Part shown: positions 39,301 through 49,178 of the stretch, piece after piece
How the letters are laid out: each line of letters starts with the position of its first letter
How positions within the stretch are numbered: the first letter of the stretch is position 1
Assembly: GCF_937616625.2 (NCBI RefSeq)
Contig: NC_065577.1
Location: forward strand, 22,891,501-22,955,500
Reading direction: 5' to 3'
Length of the DNA: 64,000 nucleotides
Source of the DNA: Mercurialis annua
Taxonomy: Eukaryota > Streptophyta > Magnoliopsida > Malpighiales > Euphorbiaceae
Made by a program: the position numbers and the translations under genes
Notes under the pieces: model-generated
Seen by the model: only the letters and a program-made list of their open reading frames with translations
Told to the model about the DNA's origin: nothing
Database searches by the model: none

Positions 39301-39730
39301 TAAAATCTCTTTATCGCGTCGTTTCGATTACCATGCTTATGTCGCGTCACAAGTCTCTCTAACGCGTCGTTCCGATTACCAAAGCATGGTTGGGTTATAT
39401 TACGCAAAGTGTGCGTGAAAAATGACCATAAATTAGTATGTCGCGTCTCTAGCCTATTTAACGCGTCTTTTCGATTACACTTATGGTTAGGTTATAATAC
39501 GCAAAGAGTGCGTGAAAAGTGACTCTAGATTAGTATTTCACATCTCAAGTTTCTTTATCGCGTCGTTCCGATTACCACTGAATGGTTTGGTTATATTACA
39601 CAAAGTGTGCGAGAAAAGTAACGCTAGATTAGTATGTCGCGTCTCAAGGCTCTTTAATGGGTCGTTGCGATTACGTAAGCATGGTTAGGTTATATTATGC
39701 AAAGTTTGCGTGAAAAGTTTCTCTACATTA
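30349..39730 (-). repeat. 99-bp satellite array, reverse block 1
   Basis: The same satellite in opposite orientation: CCTAAGCATGGTTAGG, then TATTACGCAAAGTGTGCGTG, then AAAAGTGACGCTAGATTAG, then CTCAAGTCTCTTTAACGCGT. The 48-bp short unit is also present, here reading CGATTACCATGCTTATGTCG. About 86 bp of unrelated DNA interrupts it near 36656-36741. The last bases (TTA, 39728-39730) are the target duplication of the CACTA element. No gene is seen; open frames of 60-80 codons are satellite artefacts. Confidence 0.96.
36656..36741. other. Non-satellite filler segment
   Basis: About 86 bp of sequence unrelated to the monomer (starting GATCCATAACTTAGAAG, including TTCGGCCAATTGGCCAACC) sits between the satellite fragments GTGTGCGTAAAAAG and CAAGTCTCTTGAACGCG, where only about 26 bp of monomer is expected. 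It has no terminal inverted repeats, no target duplication and no coding capacity that I can see. It looks like filler captured during break repair or a remnant of a deleted insertion. Confidence 0.7.
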
Positions 39731-39756
39731 CACTACTAGAAAACATCAAATTAGCG
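39731..39756 (+). repeat. 5' terminal inverted repeat of CACTA element
   Basis: CACTACTAGAAAACATC followed by AAATTAGCG; pairs with 43735-43760 with three mismatches in 26 positions. It starts directly after the TTA target site. Confidence 0.95.
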
Positions 39757-40140
39757 ACAAATTTTAGTGATGGAACTAAAATCCGTCGCTAATTTAACTT
39801 TTATGCGACGGAATTAACGACCGAATACATATCGGTCGTTAAACCGTCAAAATTCATGGCGGGAGTCTTCCCGCCAGGTTAGCGACGGATATTTGGTCTC
39901 CAGTCCGTCGCTAACTTGGCTGTAATTTGGAGGGAAAAGGGAGCGCCAAAATTTGGCTAAGCATTTGCGACGGATGCCTATTTTCTGTCGTTAATGTTTA
40001 GTCCAGACTAAAACGCCGCATTCAGGGTAGCTATTTAGCGACAGAGTGGAAATTCCGTCGCTAAATACATTGCCCTGAACGCAGCGTTTCATTTAACACT
40101 GATTTAGCGACGGAAATAAGATCCGTCGTTAAATCAGTGT
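39757..40140. repeat. 5' subterminal repeats of CACTA element
   Basis: About a dozen copies of AGCGACGGA or its complement TCCGTCGCTAA in alternating orientation (for example near 39838, 39888, 39905, 39968, 40052, 40106 and 40122). In En/Spm such subterminal motifs are bound by the accessory protein TNPA; by analogy the protein encoded at 41772-43089 may bind these. That link is inference. Confidence 0.85.
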
Positions 40141-41716
40141 TAAATTGAAACGTTGCGCCTTCTTCCCCCTTTCTTCTTTCTTTCTGATATTTTTTAACTG
40201 CCGCCGTCAGTTTGCCCTCCCCCGTTGCTACCCACCACCGCCGTTCAGTTCCCCTCCCCCGTTGCTGCCACCACCGCCGTCCTCTTCTCCTTCCCCTTGC
40301 TGCCACCGCGCGCCGTCCTCTCCCCCGTCCCCTTGCTGCCAGTTATTCCGGTGTTCCCCCTTCCCTTTGCTGCCACCGCCGTCATCTTCTCCCACTTGTC
40401 GTCGCCTCTCCCTTTTCCCCACTGCCACTGGCGTTTCCCGTTTCCAGCTAAGTTTTTTTTATTTATAATTTGTTATTTATTATTTATTTTAATTTATAAT
40501 TTAAATTAATTATTTTATTTACAGACTCTTCGCTGCCTCCGCCGACATTGCAACTCTACTACCCCGCCGAACTTCGCTGCGTCCGGTAAGTTTCAGTTTT
40601 AATTTTTATTATTTTATTTATTAATTAATTAGATTACTTTATTAGTTGTTAATTAGATAATTAGTAATAATTTAGGTTAGAGAATTAAACAATTAGGTTA
40701 TTTAATGAATAATTAGTTAGTATAAAATATTGTTAATTAAATTTAAGTATTTTAACTATTTGTTAGACAAATTAGTTTACTAATTAGTTTAATTTAGGGT
40801 ATAATATATGTTTAATTTAGTTTATTACTTTCATTAATTATGAATAGAGTTTAATAGAATAATTTAATTTGATTTATTAGTTAATCTTTGTTAATATAAT
40901 GTTTTAATTTATTGTTATAATTATTTATAAAATTAGGATATATTCGATTAATTAATTAACTACGTATATTAATTAATTTGAGGTATAATTGGTTAAGTAA
41001 TGTAATTTTTAGGTATAGTTGGTTAATAAGTGTAATTTAGGCTAGGTAGTTAGTGTAATTATCGTTATAAATGTTAATTTCGTTATGAGAGGATTGATTG
41101 TTTGTTTGTATATTGTAAATAGCTTACAGGACTTCTCTGAAAAAGAGGCGATGCTCTATTTTTAGGGGAAGTGCTGCTAATTTTTTTTCACAAAATTAAT
41201 ATTTATTTACATAATAATAAAGTATTGAAACTAATTACGTGATAGGTTTGATAGCTGTCGATTGTTTGCATCGCTTCAAGATTTCACATATTTAGTTATC
41301 TGTTGCGGCTCTGCTCTGCAACAAGTAAGTACTATTTTTATTTTATTATTTTGTTTTTCATTTAATTAATAGTCAAATTAGAACATTCAACCTAAATTGA
41401 ACTCGATTTTATTCCCACCGAATAAAATCGTAAACCTAGCCATAGAGTTCCCGTCCCGTGTGTTCAAGAGATTGAAAGACACGGGATTGTACAGTTCGCA
41501 AAACTGGTCCCCCGTAACTCGATCACGAAAACCATATATGTCTAGTGGCGGTAGAAAAATATTTTGTTATTTTCCAGCGTTTGTTCTCCGGGTGGATGTA
41601 TAGTATATGTTCTGTAACTCTTATTCCTCGCAGAATATATAATTAGTGTTACAGCACATATACTAAATATCGCACTGAAGGAGAACGACGCCGGAAGACT
41701 GCTGAATATTTTGTCC
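40141..41716 (+). other. 5' non-coding region of CACTA gene
   Basis: A pyrimidine-rich stretch (40150-40450) full of CCGCC, CTTCCC and GCTGCCACC, followed by very AT-rich sequence. It contains splice-like signals: an acceptor TTATTTACAG at about 40521 followed by a short GC-rich block and a donor CCGGTAAGT at about 40584, and another acceptor GCTTACAG at about 41128 with a donor AACAAGTAAGT at about 41323. These suggest small untranslated first exons. Proline-rich frames in 40145-40509 occur on both strands and are composition artefacts. A 69-codon frame at 41397-41603 is not recognised. Confidence 0.5.
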
Positions 41717-41771
41717 GTTGCTAGGCATATATTGTGGCCGAGTTAAGGGGCGACAGTTTTGCGAATGGGAT

Positions 41772-43089
41772 ATGTCCATACCTTTAAAGCAGTCAATTAA
41801 ATTGACTTTGCTATTTCCGAGCGAAAACCCCTCCTACAGCGAGAGGCTCATCAGACAGGTCTTCATGACCCACGCAGCCACTTGGTACAAAGACAATATC
41901 CATAAAATGAAGAAGCTGAAAGCTAAGCACACATCTGTGAACCAGGAAATTTGGGAGGCCTGGAATGCTTTCTGGGACATAGAGAAAGAGAAGAAAAAGT
42001 CAGAGATAGCCCGGGCAAACCGGATGAGCGAGCCGGCGGACGCTGGTTCTGGACCTGTCCGCCATACTGGGGGATCTCGCTCCTCTATCAAGCATATGGA
42101 TGTGATGGTTTGTCTCTAAATTCAGTAATTAAATAACTTAATAACGTATTTGGTTTTATTTTAATACTAATGAAATTATATTTTTCTGATAGGCTAAGGA
42201 GCTCGGCCGGGAGCCGACTGCGACGGAGCTGTACAGTCGCCTTCACTCAACGAAGGCTGACAAGAGGCCGGTCGACAAGCGGGCCCAAGACATGACTGTA
42301 AGTCTTTATCACATTTGAAAGTTTATAAGTTGTGTAAATGTTTAAGTGTTGAAAATATTGTACTTGTTAAATATATTAGGTCTAAATGTGAAATTATATA
42401 GGTTGTATGGACTTAATGTTTTTGTAATTAAATTGAAAGTATTTGGTGGATGTGTTATATATTGTATTTACTTACAGGACTTCCCTGAAAAATGGGTGAT
42501 GCTGATATTATAGCGGAAATGCTGCTGAAATTTTGTTAGAAATTAGGATTATCTAATTTTATATACTTTTTTATTTGTTATAAAACTAAATTGATATGTT
42601 TGATTTGTAACTGTTTTGTAGGATGCCATCGCTCAAAGGCTCGCTGCCGCGACACAGTCACAGACCGGAGAGGGTAGCTCTGCGAGTCCAGCGGAGGTGA
42701 ACGAGACCCAGCTATTTCTAGACATTGAGGGCATCAACAAGAAGCACCGGGTGTGCGGCCTAGGTTCGGCGAGCAACAGATATGCAGGCCCGAGCAGTAG
42801 GACGCAGCAAGGCAGCTCTTCCAGGACGTCGCAGCAGACAGAAGAGGACATCGATCGCCGTGTTCAGGCCGGCATTCAAGAGGGTCTGCGTGAGGTTGAG
42901 CAGAGGCTAGCAGAGAAGCAGAGACAGGAGTTGGCGGAGCAGCTGGCGGCTGCGCGACGTGAACACCAGGAGAGCATGGCCCATCTTATCTGTGAGGAGA
43001 TCGCGAGGTTGATGCCTACTCTCCCTTCAGAGCATCGACCACAGTTCCCCCCTCCCCCGCCAGACGGCGGCGACACTACAGATTTGTAG
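41772..43089 (+). CDS. Ptta/En/Spm-type (Transposase_24) protein, three exons, 5' end uncertain
   Basis: Accessory transposition protein family of plant CACTA elements; members are thought to bind transposon ends rather than cut DNA. Proposed exons: 41772-42107, 42193-42297 and 42622-43089. Both introns are in phase 0, start GT (GTTTGT, GTAAGT) and end AG. Together they encode about 302 residues. Exon 1 has the conserved stretch RLIRQVF...WYKDNIHKMKKLK, an NRMSEP motif and TGGSRS; exon 2 reads AKELGREPTATELYSRLHST and continues to the donor; exon 3 has a long charged helix, probably coiled coil (DIDRRVQAGIQEGLREVEQR onward), and a proline-rich end FPPPPPDGGD. Exons 2 and 3 are GC-rich against AT-rich introns. 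The frame is open upstream to about 41718 without ATG, so an earlier exon may supply the true start. No catalytic domain is seen. Confidence 0.75.
42476..42540 (+). repeat. Repeat of a 5' leader segment inside CACTA intron 2
   Basis: CAGGACTTCCCTGAAAAATG...GCTGCTGAAATTT at 42476-42540 resembles CAGGACTTCTCTGAAAAAGA...GCTGCTAATTTTT at about 41127-41185. Both begin with a CAG that could be a splice acceptor. It may be a duplicated small exon (alternative or decoy). Confidence 0.55.
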
Positions 43090-43299
43090 TCTTCTCCTAG
43101 TTTATTTTCCGAACAAATTGCGGGTTTTAACTTTCGGATGTTATATGTATACTTTAATATTACTTATATATATTCAGTATTTGTTTCAATTTATTGTGAT
43201 TTATGAACGCATTAATGTTACTGTATTTAATAGGTGTAAAACAATAGGAATAAACGGAAAAATCGGCTGCAAATCGTAAAATTCTTCCAAAATCAGTAA

Positions 43300-43734
43300 A
43301 ATTGGCGACGGATTTGTAAACAAATAGCGACGGATAATCCGTCGCTAAATTGTACCATTTCTGTCTCAGAAATGCAACAATTAGCGACGGATAACAATAA
43401 GTCGCTAATATATTATACTTAGCGACGGATAGTCCGTCGAAAATGTGGCATTTTTAAGACAGAAATGGCACAAATAGCGACGGATTATCCGTCGCTATTT
43501 GTTACAAATCTGTCGATATTTTGTCTCAAAATTGGTTTCAACCGGTTGACAAATAGCGACGGACATTGCAAAATTAAAGACGGACTGTCCGTCGCTAATT
43601 TTGCCACGGAATTGGAAAATGGTCGCAAAATTGTTTTGCGACCATTCCTGTTGCGACGGACTGAGTCCGTCGCAGTTCCGTCGCTAACACAGGTTAGCGA
43701 CGGAATATAGGCCATTAGGGGCGGATATTTCAAT
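43300..43734. repeat. 3' subterminal palindromic repeats of CACTA element
   Basis: Dense AGCGACGGA/TCCGTCGCT motifs, many arranged as near-perfect palindromes. One at 43472-43500 has 14-bp arms (AAATAGCGACGGAT and its complement) around a single T; another at 43325-43347 has 11-bp arms around one A. They match the 5' subterminal motifs. The likely role is transposase or TNPA-like binding; transcripts would fold into hairpins. Confidence 0.88.
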
Positions 43735-43760
43735 CGCTAATTGGCTGTTTTCCAGTAGTG
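43735..43760 (-). repeat. 3' terminal inverted repeat of CACTA element
   Basis: Ends CTGTTTTCCAGTAGTG and is the complement of the 5' terminal repeat with three mismatches in 26. It is followed directly by the TTA target copy at 43761-43763. Confidence 0.95.
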
Positions 43761-45120
43761 TTAGTATATCGCGTCTCAAGTCTCTTTATTACGCCGTTGC
43801 GATTACCTAAGCATGATTAAGTTATATTATGCAAAGTTTGCGTGAAATGTGACGCTAGATTAGTATGTCGCTTCTCAAGTCTCTTTAATGCGTCGTTCTG
43901 ATTACCTAAGCATGGTTAGGTTATATTATGCAAAGTTTGCGTGAAAAGTGACGCTAGATTAGTATGTCATGTCTCAATGCTCTTTAATGCGTCGTTTCGA
44001 TTATCATGCTTATGTCGCATCACAAGTCTCTAACGCGTCCTTCCGGATACCTAAACATGGTTAAGTTATAGTACGTATGCAAAGTGTGTGTGAAATATAA
44101 CAATATGATGGTTTGTCGCGTCTCAAGTCTTTTTAACGCGTCGTTCTGATTACCTAAGAATTGTTAGGTCATATTACGTGAAGTGTGCGTAAAAAATGAC
44201 AATAGATTAGTATGTCGCGTATCCAGTCTATCTAACTAGTCGTGCCGATTACGTAAGCATGGTTAGGTTATATTACGCAAGGTGTGCGTGAAATGTGACG
44301 CTAGATTAGTATGTCGCGTCTCAATCCTCTTTAACGCGTCATTCCGATTACCTAAGCATGGTTAGATTATATTATGCAAAGTTTGCGTGAAAAGTTACAC
44401 TAGATTAGTATGTCGAGTCATAAGTCTCTTTGACGCATCACTTCGATTACCATGCTTGTGTCGCGTCACAAGTCTCTCTAGCGCTTTGTTTCCGATTACC
44501 TAAGCATGTTTAGGTTATATTACGCAAAATATGCTTGAAAAGTAACAGTAGATTGGTATGTCGCTTCTCAAGTCTCTTTAATGCGTCGTTCCGATTACCT
44601 AAAAATGGTTAGGTTATATTACACAAAGAGTGCGTGAAAAGTGACACTAGATTAGTATGCCGTGTCTCAAGTATCTTTAATGCATCGTTCCGATTACCTA
44701 AGAATGTTTAGGTTATATTCTTCAAAGTGTGCGTGTAAACTGAATCTAGATTAGTATGTCGCATCTCAAGTCTCTTTAAGGCGTCGTTCTGATTACCTAA
44801 TCATGGCAGGTTATATTACGCAAGGTGTGCGTGAAAAGTGACGCTAGATTAGTATGTCGCGTCTCAAGTTTCTTTAACGCGTCGTTTCGATTACCATGCT
44901 TATGTCGCGTCATTAGTCTCTCTAACGCGTCGTTCCGATCACCATAAGCATGGTTAGGTTATAATATGCAAAGTGTGCGTGAAAAGTAATGATAGATTAG
45001 CATGTTGTGTCTTAAGTCTACTTAACGCGTCCTTCGGATTACCTAAGCATTGTTAGGTTATATTACGCAAAGTGTGCGTGAAAAGTGACGCTAAATTAGT
45101 ATGTTGCGTATCAATTCTCT
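43761..45120 (-). repeat. 99-bp satellite array, reverse block 2
   Basis: Continuation of the reverse-oriented satellite after the CACTA element. It ends at about 45118-45123, where TATCAATTCTCT (reverse monomer) is joined to ATTCTTAGGTAATTGG (forward monomer). No gene is seen. Confidence 0.95.
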
Positions 45121-48100
45121 ATTCTTAGGTAATTGGAACGACACGTTAGATAGACTTGTGACGCGACATAAACATGGTAATCGATACGACGCAATAAAGA
45201 GACTTGAGACGGGACTTACTAATCTATTGTCACTTTTCATGCACACTTTGCATAAGATAACCTAACCATGCTAAGATAGTAAGAACGGCGCATTAATGAG
45301 ACTTGAGAGGCGCCATACTAATCTAACGTCACTTTTCGAGCACACTTTGCGTAATACAGCCTAACCATGCATAGGTATTCTGAACAACGCGTTAAAGAGA
45401 CTTGAGACACGACATATTAATGTTGCGTCCCTTTTTACACACACTTTGCGTAACATAACCTAACCATGCTTAGGTAATCGGAATCACACGTTAAAAAGAC
45501 TTGAGACGCTCCATACTATTATTGCGTCACTCTTTACTCACACTTTGCGTAATATAGCCTTACCATGCCTAAGTAATCGGAACGACGCATTAAAGCGACT
45601 TGAGACACGACATTCTAATCTACCATTATTCAGTCACTCTTTTAGTAATACAACCTAACCATACTTAGGTAATCGAAACGATGCGTTAAAGAGACTTGAT
45701 ACGTGACATACTAATCTATTTTCACTTTTACCGCACACTTTGTGCAATATAACCTATCCATTCCTAGGTAATTGGAACGACACGTTAGATAGACTTGTGA
45801 CGCGAAATAAGAATGGTAATCGATACGACGCAATAAAGAGACTTGAGACAGGACTTATTAATCTATTTTCACTTTTCACGCACACTTTGCGTAAGATAAC
45901 CTAACCATGCTTAGATAGTAAGAACGACGCATTAAAGAGACTTGAGACGCGACATACTAATCTTACGTCACTTTTCACGCACACTTTGCGTAATATAACC
46001 TAACCATTCTTATGAAATAGAAGCGACGCGTTAGAGAGACTTGAGACGCGACATACTAATCTAGCGTCAGTTTTCATGAAACTTTGCGTAATTTAACCTA
46101 ACCATACTTAGGTATTCAAAACGACGCGTTAAAGTGACTTGTGACGCGAGATAAGCATGGTAATCGAAACAACGCGTTAAATAGACTTGAGACGCGACAT
46201 ACTAATCTAGTGTCACTTTTCATGCACACTTTTCGTAATATAACCTAACCATATTTAGTTAATAGGAACAACGCGTTAAAGAGAATTGAGACGCGACATA
46301 CTAAGCTAGTGTCACTTTTCACGCTCACTTTGCGTAATATAACCTTAACCATGGTTAGGTAATTGCAACGACGCGTTAAATCTAATTGAGACACGACTTA
46401 CTAATTTATTGTTACTTTTCACACACATTTTGTGTAATATAACCTAACCATTCTTAGGTAATCGGAACGACGCGTTAGAGAGACTTGTGACGCGACATAA
46501 GCATGGTAATCAAAACGACGCATAAAAGATACTTGAGACGCGACATACTAATCTAGCGTCACTTTTCAACCAGACATTGCGTAATATAACCTAACCATGC
46601 TTAGGTACTCAGAACAATGCGTTAAAGAGACTTATGACACGACATACTAATCTAGCGTCACATTCACGCACACCTTGCGTAATATAACCTAACCATGCTT
46701 AAGTAATCAGAATGACGCGTCAAAGAGACTTGAGACGCGACACTTTTCACGCACACTTTGCGTAATATAGCCTAATCATGCTTAGTTAATCTAAACGACG
46801 CGTTAAAGACCATTGAGACGCAACATGCTAATATAGCGTCACTTTGACGCACACCTTGCGTAATATAAGCTAACCATGCTTAGGTAATCCGAACGACGCG
46901 TTAAAAACACTTGAGACGCGGCACACTAATTTCGCGTCACTTTTCACGCACACTTTCCGTAATATAACCTATCCATTATTAGGTAATCAAAACGACGTGT
47001 TAAAGAGACTTGAGATGCGACATAGTCGTCTTGCGTTATTTTTCACGCACTCTTTGCGTGATATAACCTAACCAAGATTAGGTAATCGGAACGACTCGTT
47101 AAAGAGACTTTAGATGCGGCATACTAATCTATTGTTACTTTTCAGACACACTTTGAGTAATATAACCTAACCATGCTTAGGTATTCGGAACGACGCGTTT
47201 GAGAGACTTGTGACCCGACTTAAGCCTGGTAATCGAAACGACGCGTTAAAGAGGCTTGAAAAGCAACATACAAATCTAGCATCACGTTTAACGCACACTT
47301 CACGTAATATAACCTAAGCATGCATAGGTAATCGGAACAACGCGTTAGAGAGACTTTTGACGCGACATAGGCATTGTAATCAAAACGACGCGTTAAATAG
47401 ACTTGAAAGGCGTAATACTAATTTAGTTTCAACCTAACCATGCTTAGGAAATAGGAACAAATGCGTTAGAGAGACATTAGACGCGACATACTAATCTAGC
47501 GTCACTTTTCTTGAACACTTTGCGTAATATAACCTAACCATACCTAGGTAATCGGAACGACGCGTTAAAGAGACTTGTTACGTGAGATATGCATGGTAAT
47601 CAAAACGACGTTTGAAAGAGACTTGAGACGCGACATACTAATCTAGCGTCAGTTTTCAAGCACACTTTTCGTAATATAACCTAACCATGCTAAGGTTAAG
47701 AACAACGCGTTAAAGAGAATTGAGATGCCACATACTAATCTAACTTCACTTTTCACGTACACTTTGCGTAATATAACCTAACCATGGTTAGGTAATTGCA
47801 ATGACGCGTTAAATCGACTTGAGACACGACATACTAATTTATTTTTACTTTCCGCGCACACTATTCATAATATAACCTAACCATTCTTGGGTAATCAGAA
47901 CGAAGCGTTAAAGAGATTTGAGACGCGACATACTAATCTAGCGTCACTTTTCATGCACGCCTTGCGTAATATAACCTAACCATGCTTAGGTAATCGGGAA
48001 CGACGCGTTAAAGAGACTTGAGAAGCAATATACTAATCTAGCCTTACTTTTCTCGCACAGTATGCGTAATATAACCTAACCATTCTTTGGTAATCGGAGT

Positions 48101-48612
48101 GTTAAAGATATTTGAGACGCGACATACTAATCCTGCGTCACTTTTCACACACTCTTTGCGTAATATAACCTAACCATACTTAGGTAATCGAAACGACGCA
48201 TTAAAGAGTCTTGAGACGCGACATACTAATCTAGCATGACTTTCACGCACTTTGCGTAATATAACCTTAACCATGCTTAGCTAATTCGAATGACGCATTA
48301 AAGATACTTGAGACAAAACATACTAATCTAGCGTTACTTTTCTCGCACACTTTGCGTAATATAACCAAACCACTCTTGGGTAATCGGAATGACGCGTTAA
48401 AGAGACTTGAGACGCGACATACAAATCTAGCATCACGTTTTACGCACAAATTGCGTAAATTAACCTAACCATGCTTAGGTAATTGGAAGGACGCGTTAAA
48501 TAGACTTGATACGCGACATACTAAACAATTGTCACTTTTCACACACACTTTTCATAATATACCCTAACCATGGGTAATCGGAACGACGCGTTAAAGAGAC
48601 TTGTGACACGAC
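45121..48612 (+). repeat. 99-bp satellite array, forward block 3
   Basis: Forward satellite again. Its order of rare variants follows that of block 1: 45308-45990 resembles about 5451-6200 (both have CGCCATACTAATC, CTTTTCGAGCACAC, and later GCGTAAGATAACC with ATAGTAAGAA), and 46014 onward resembles about 8239 onward (GAAATAG-AGCGACG, CAGTTTTCATGAAAC). A 639-bp local duplication starts at the junction (45122 versus 45761). The block ends in GACACGAC, the target copy of the MITE. Confidence 0.95.
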
Positions 48613-49178
48613 TAGGGCTGAGCAAGAACCGAACCAGACCGAAAAACCGAACCGAACCGAACTTTGTTGTTTGGTTCGTTTTTCGGTGAAAACGGTTTGG
48701 TTAGATTCCTACTTTAGGTAAAGTTCGGAGTTCGGTGTTTGGTTCGGTTTGGGTGTTTTGAAAACCGAAAAACCAAAAAAACCGAATGGACTGAAGTTTA
48801 ATATAAAATATATAACTTTTTTAAAAATAATATACATATATACTCATATTTATATGTTTTTTTATCTTTATATCTTTATTATTATTGATATATGAATTAA
48901 TAATTGTTATTTAAATATATATGAAAGTATATTAGACTCTAATTATTTAATATTTGAATTAATTTTAATAAAAAAATTAAAGAAATAGAAAAAGTAATTA
49001 AATTCGGTTTTAACCGAACAAAACCGAACTGAACCGAAATATTTCGGTTTGGTTCGGTGCGATTTTTTTACTTCCAAACTAAAAGTTTGGTTCGGTTAGG
49101 TTTGGGAAATTTCTAAACCGAAAACCGAAAAAACCGAAAATTTCCCCCCCGAACCGAACCGACCGATGCTCACCCCTA
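48613..49178. mobile_element. hAT-type MITE (566 bp)
   Basis: Short non-coding element with terminal inverted repeats TAGGGCTGAGCA and TGCTCACCCCTA (12 bp, one mismatch) and a perfect 8-bp target duplication GACACGAC (48605-48612 and 49179-49186). An 8-bp duplication is typical of the hAT superfamily. Inside each end are runs of the degenerate motif AACCGAACCGAA or its complement TTCGGTTCGGTT, which make the ends partly self-complementary; the middle is very AT-rich. It has no open frame of note, so it depends on a transposase from elsewhere. Orientation is arbitrary. Confidence 0.93.

Larger units (their letters stand above)
39731..43760 (+). mobile_element. CACTA (En/Spm) DNA transposon, probably non-autonomous
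   Basis: A 4030-bp element with terminal inverted repeats beginning CACTACTAG and CACTACTGG (26 bp, 23 matching) and a 3-bp target duplication TTA on both sides (39728-39730 and 43761-43763). These features define the CACTA superfamily. Subterminal regions of about 400 bp at each end are packed with the motif TTAGCGACGGA and its complement. Inside is a spliced gene of the Ptta/En/Spm (Transposase_24) family. I find no catalytic TNPD/Transposase_21 frame, so movement would depend on a partner element. It is inserted in reverse-oriented satellite. Confidence 0.96.

Noticed and set aside
40145..40509. Proline- and arginine-rich frames on both strands in the CACTA leader
   Set aside because: They come from a low-complexity CCGCC/CTTCC-rich stretch; overlapping frames on both strands are open for compositional reasons.
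43465..43733. Overlapping 81-82-codon frames on both strands at the CACTA 3' end
   Set aside because: Both are produced by the palindromic AGCGACGGA subterminal repeats.
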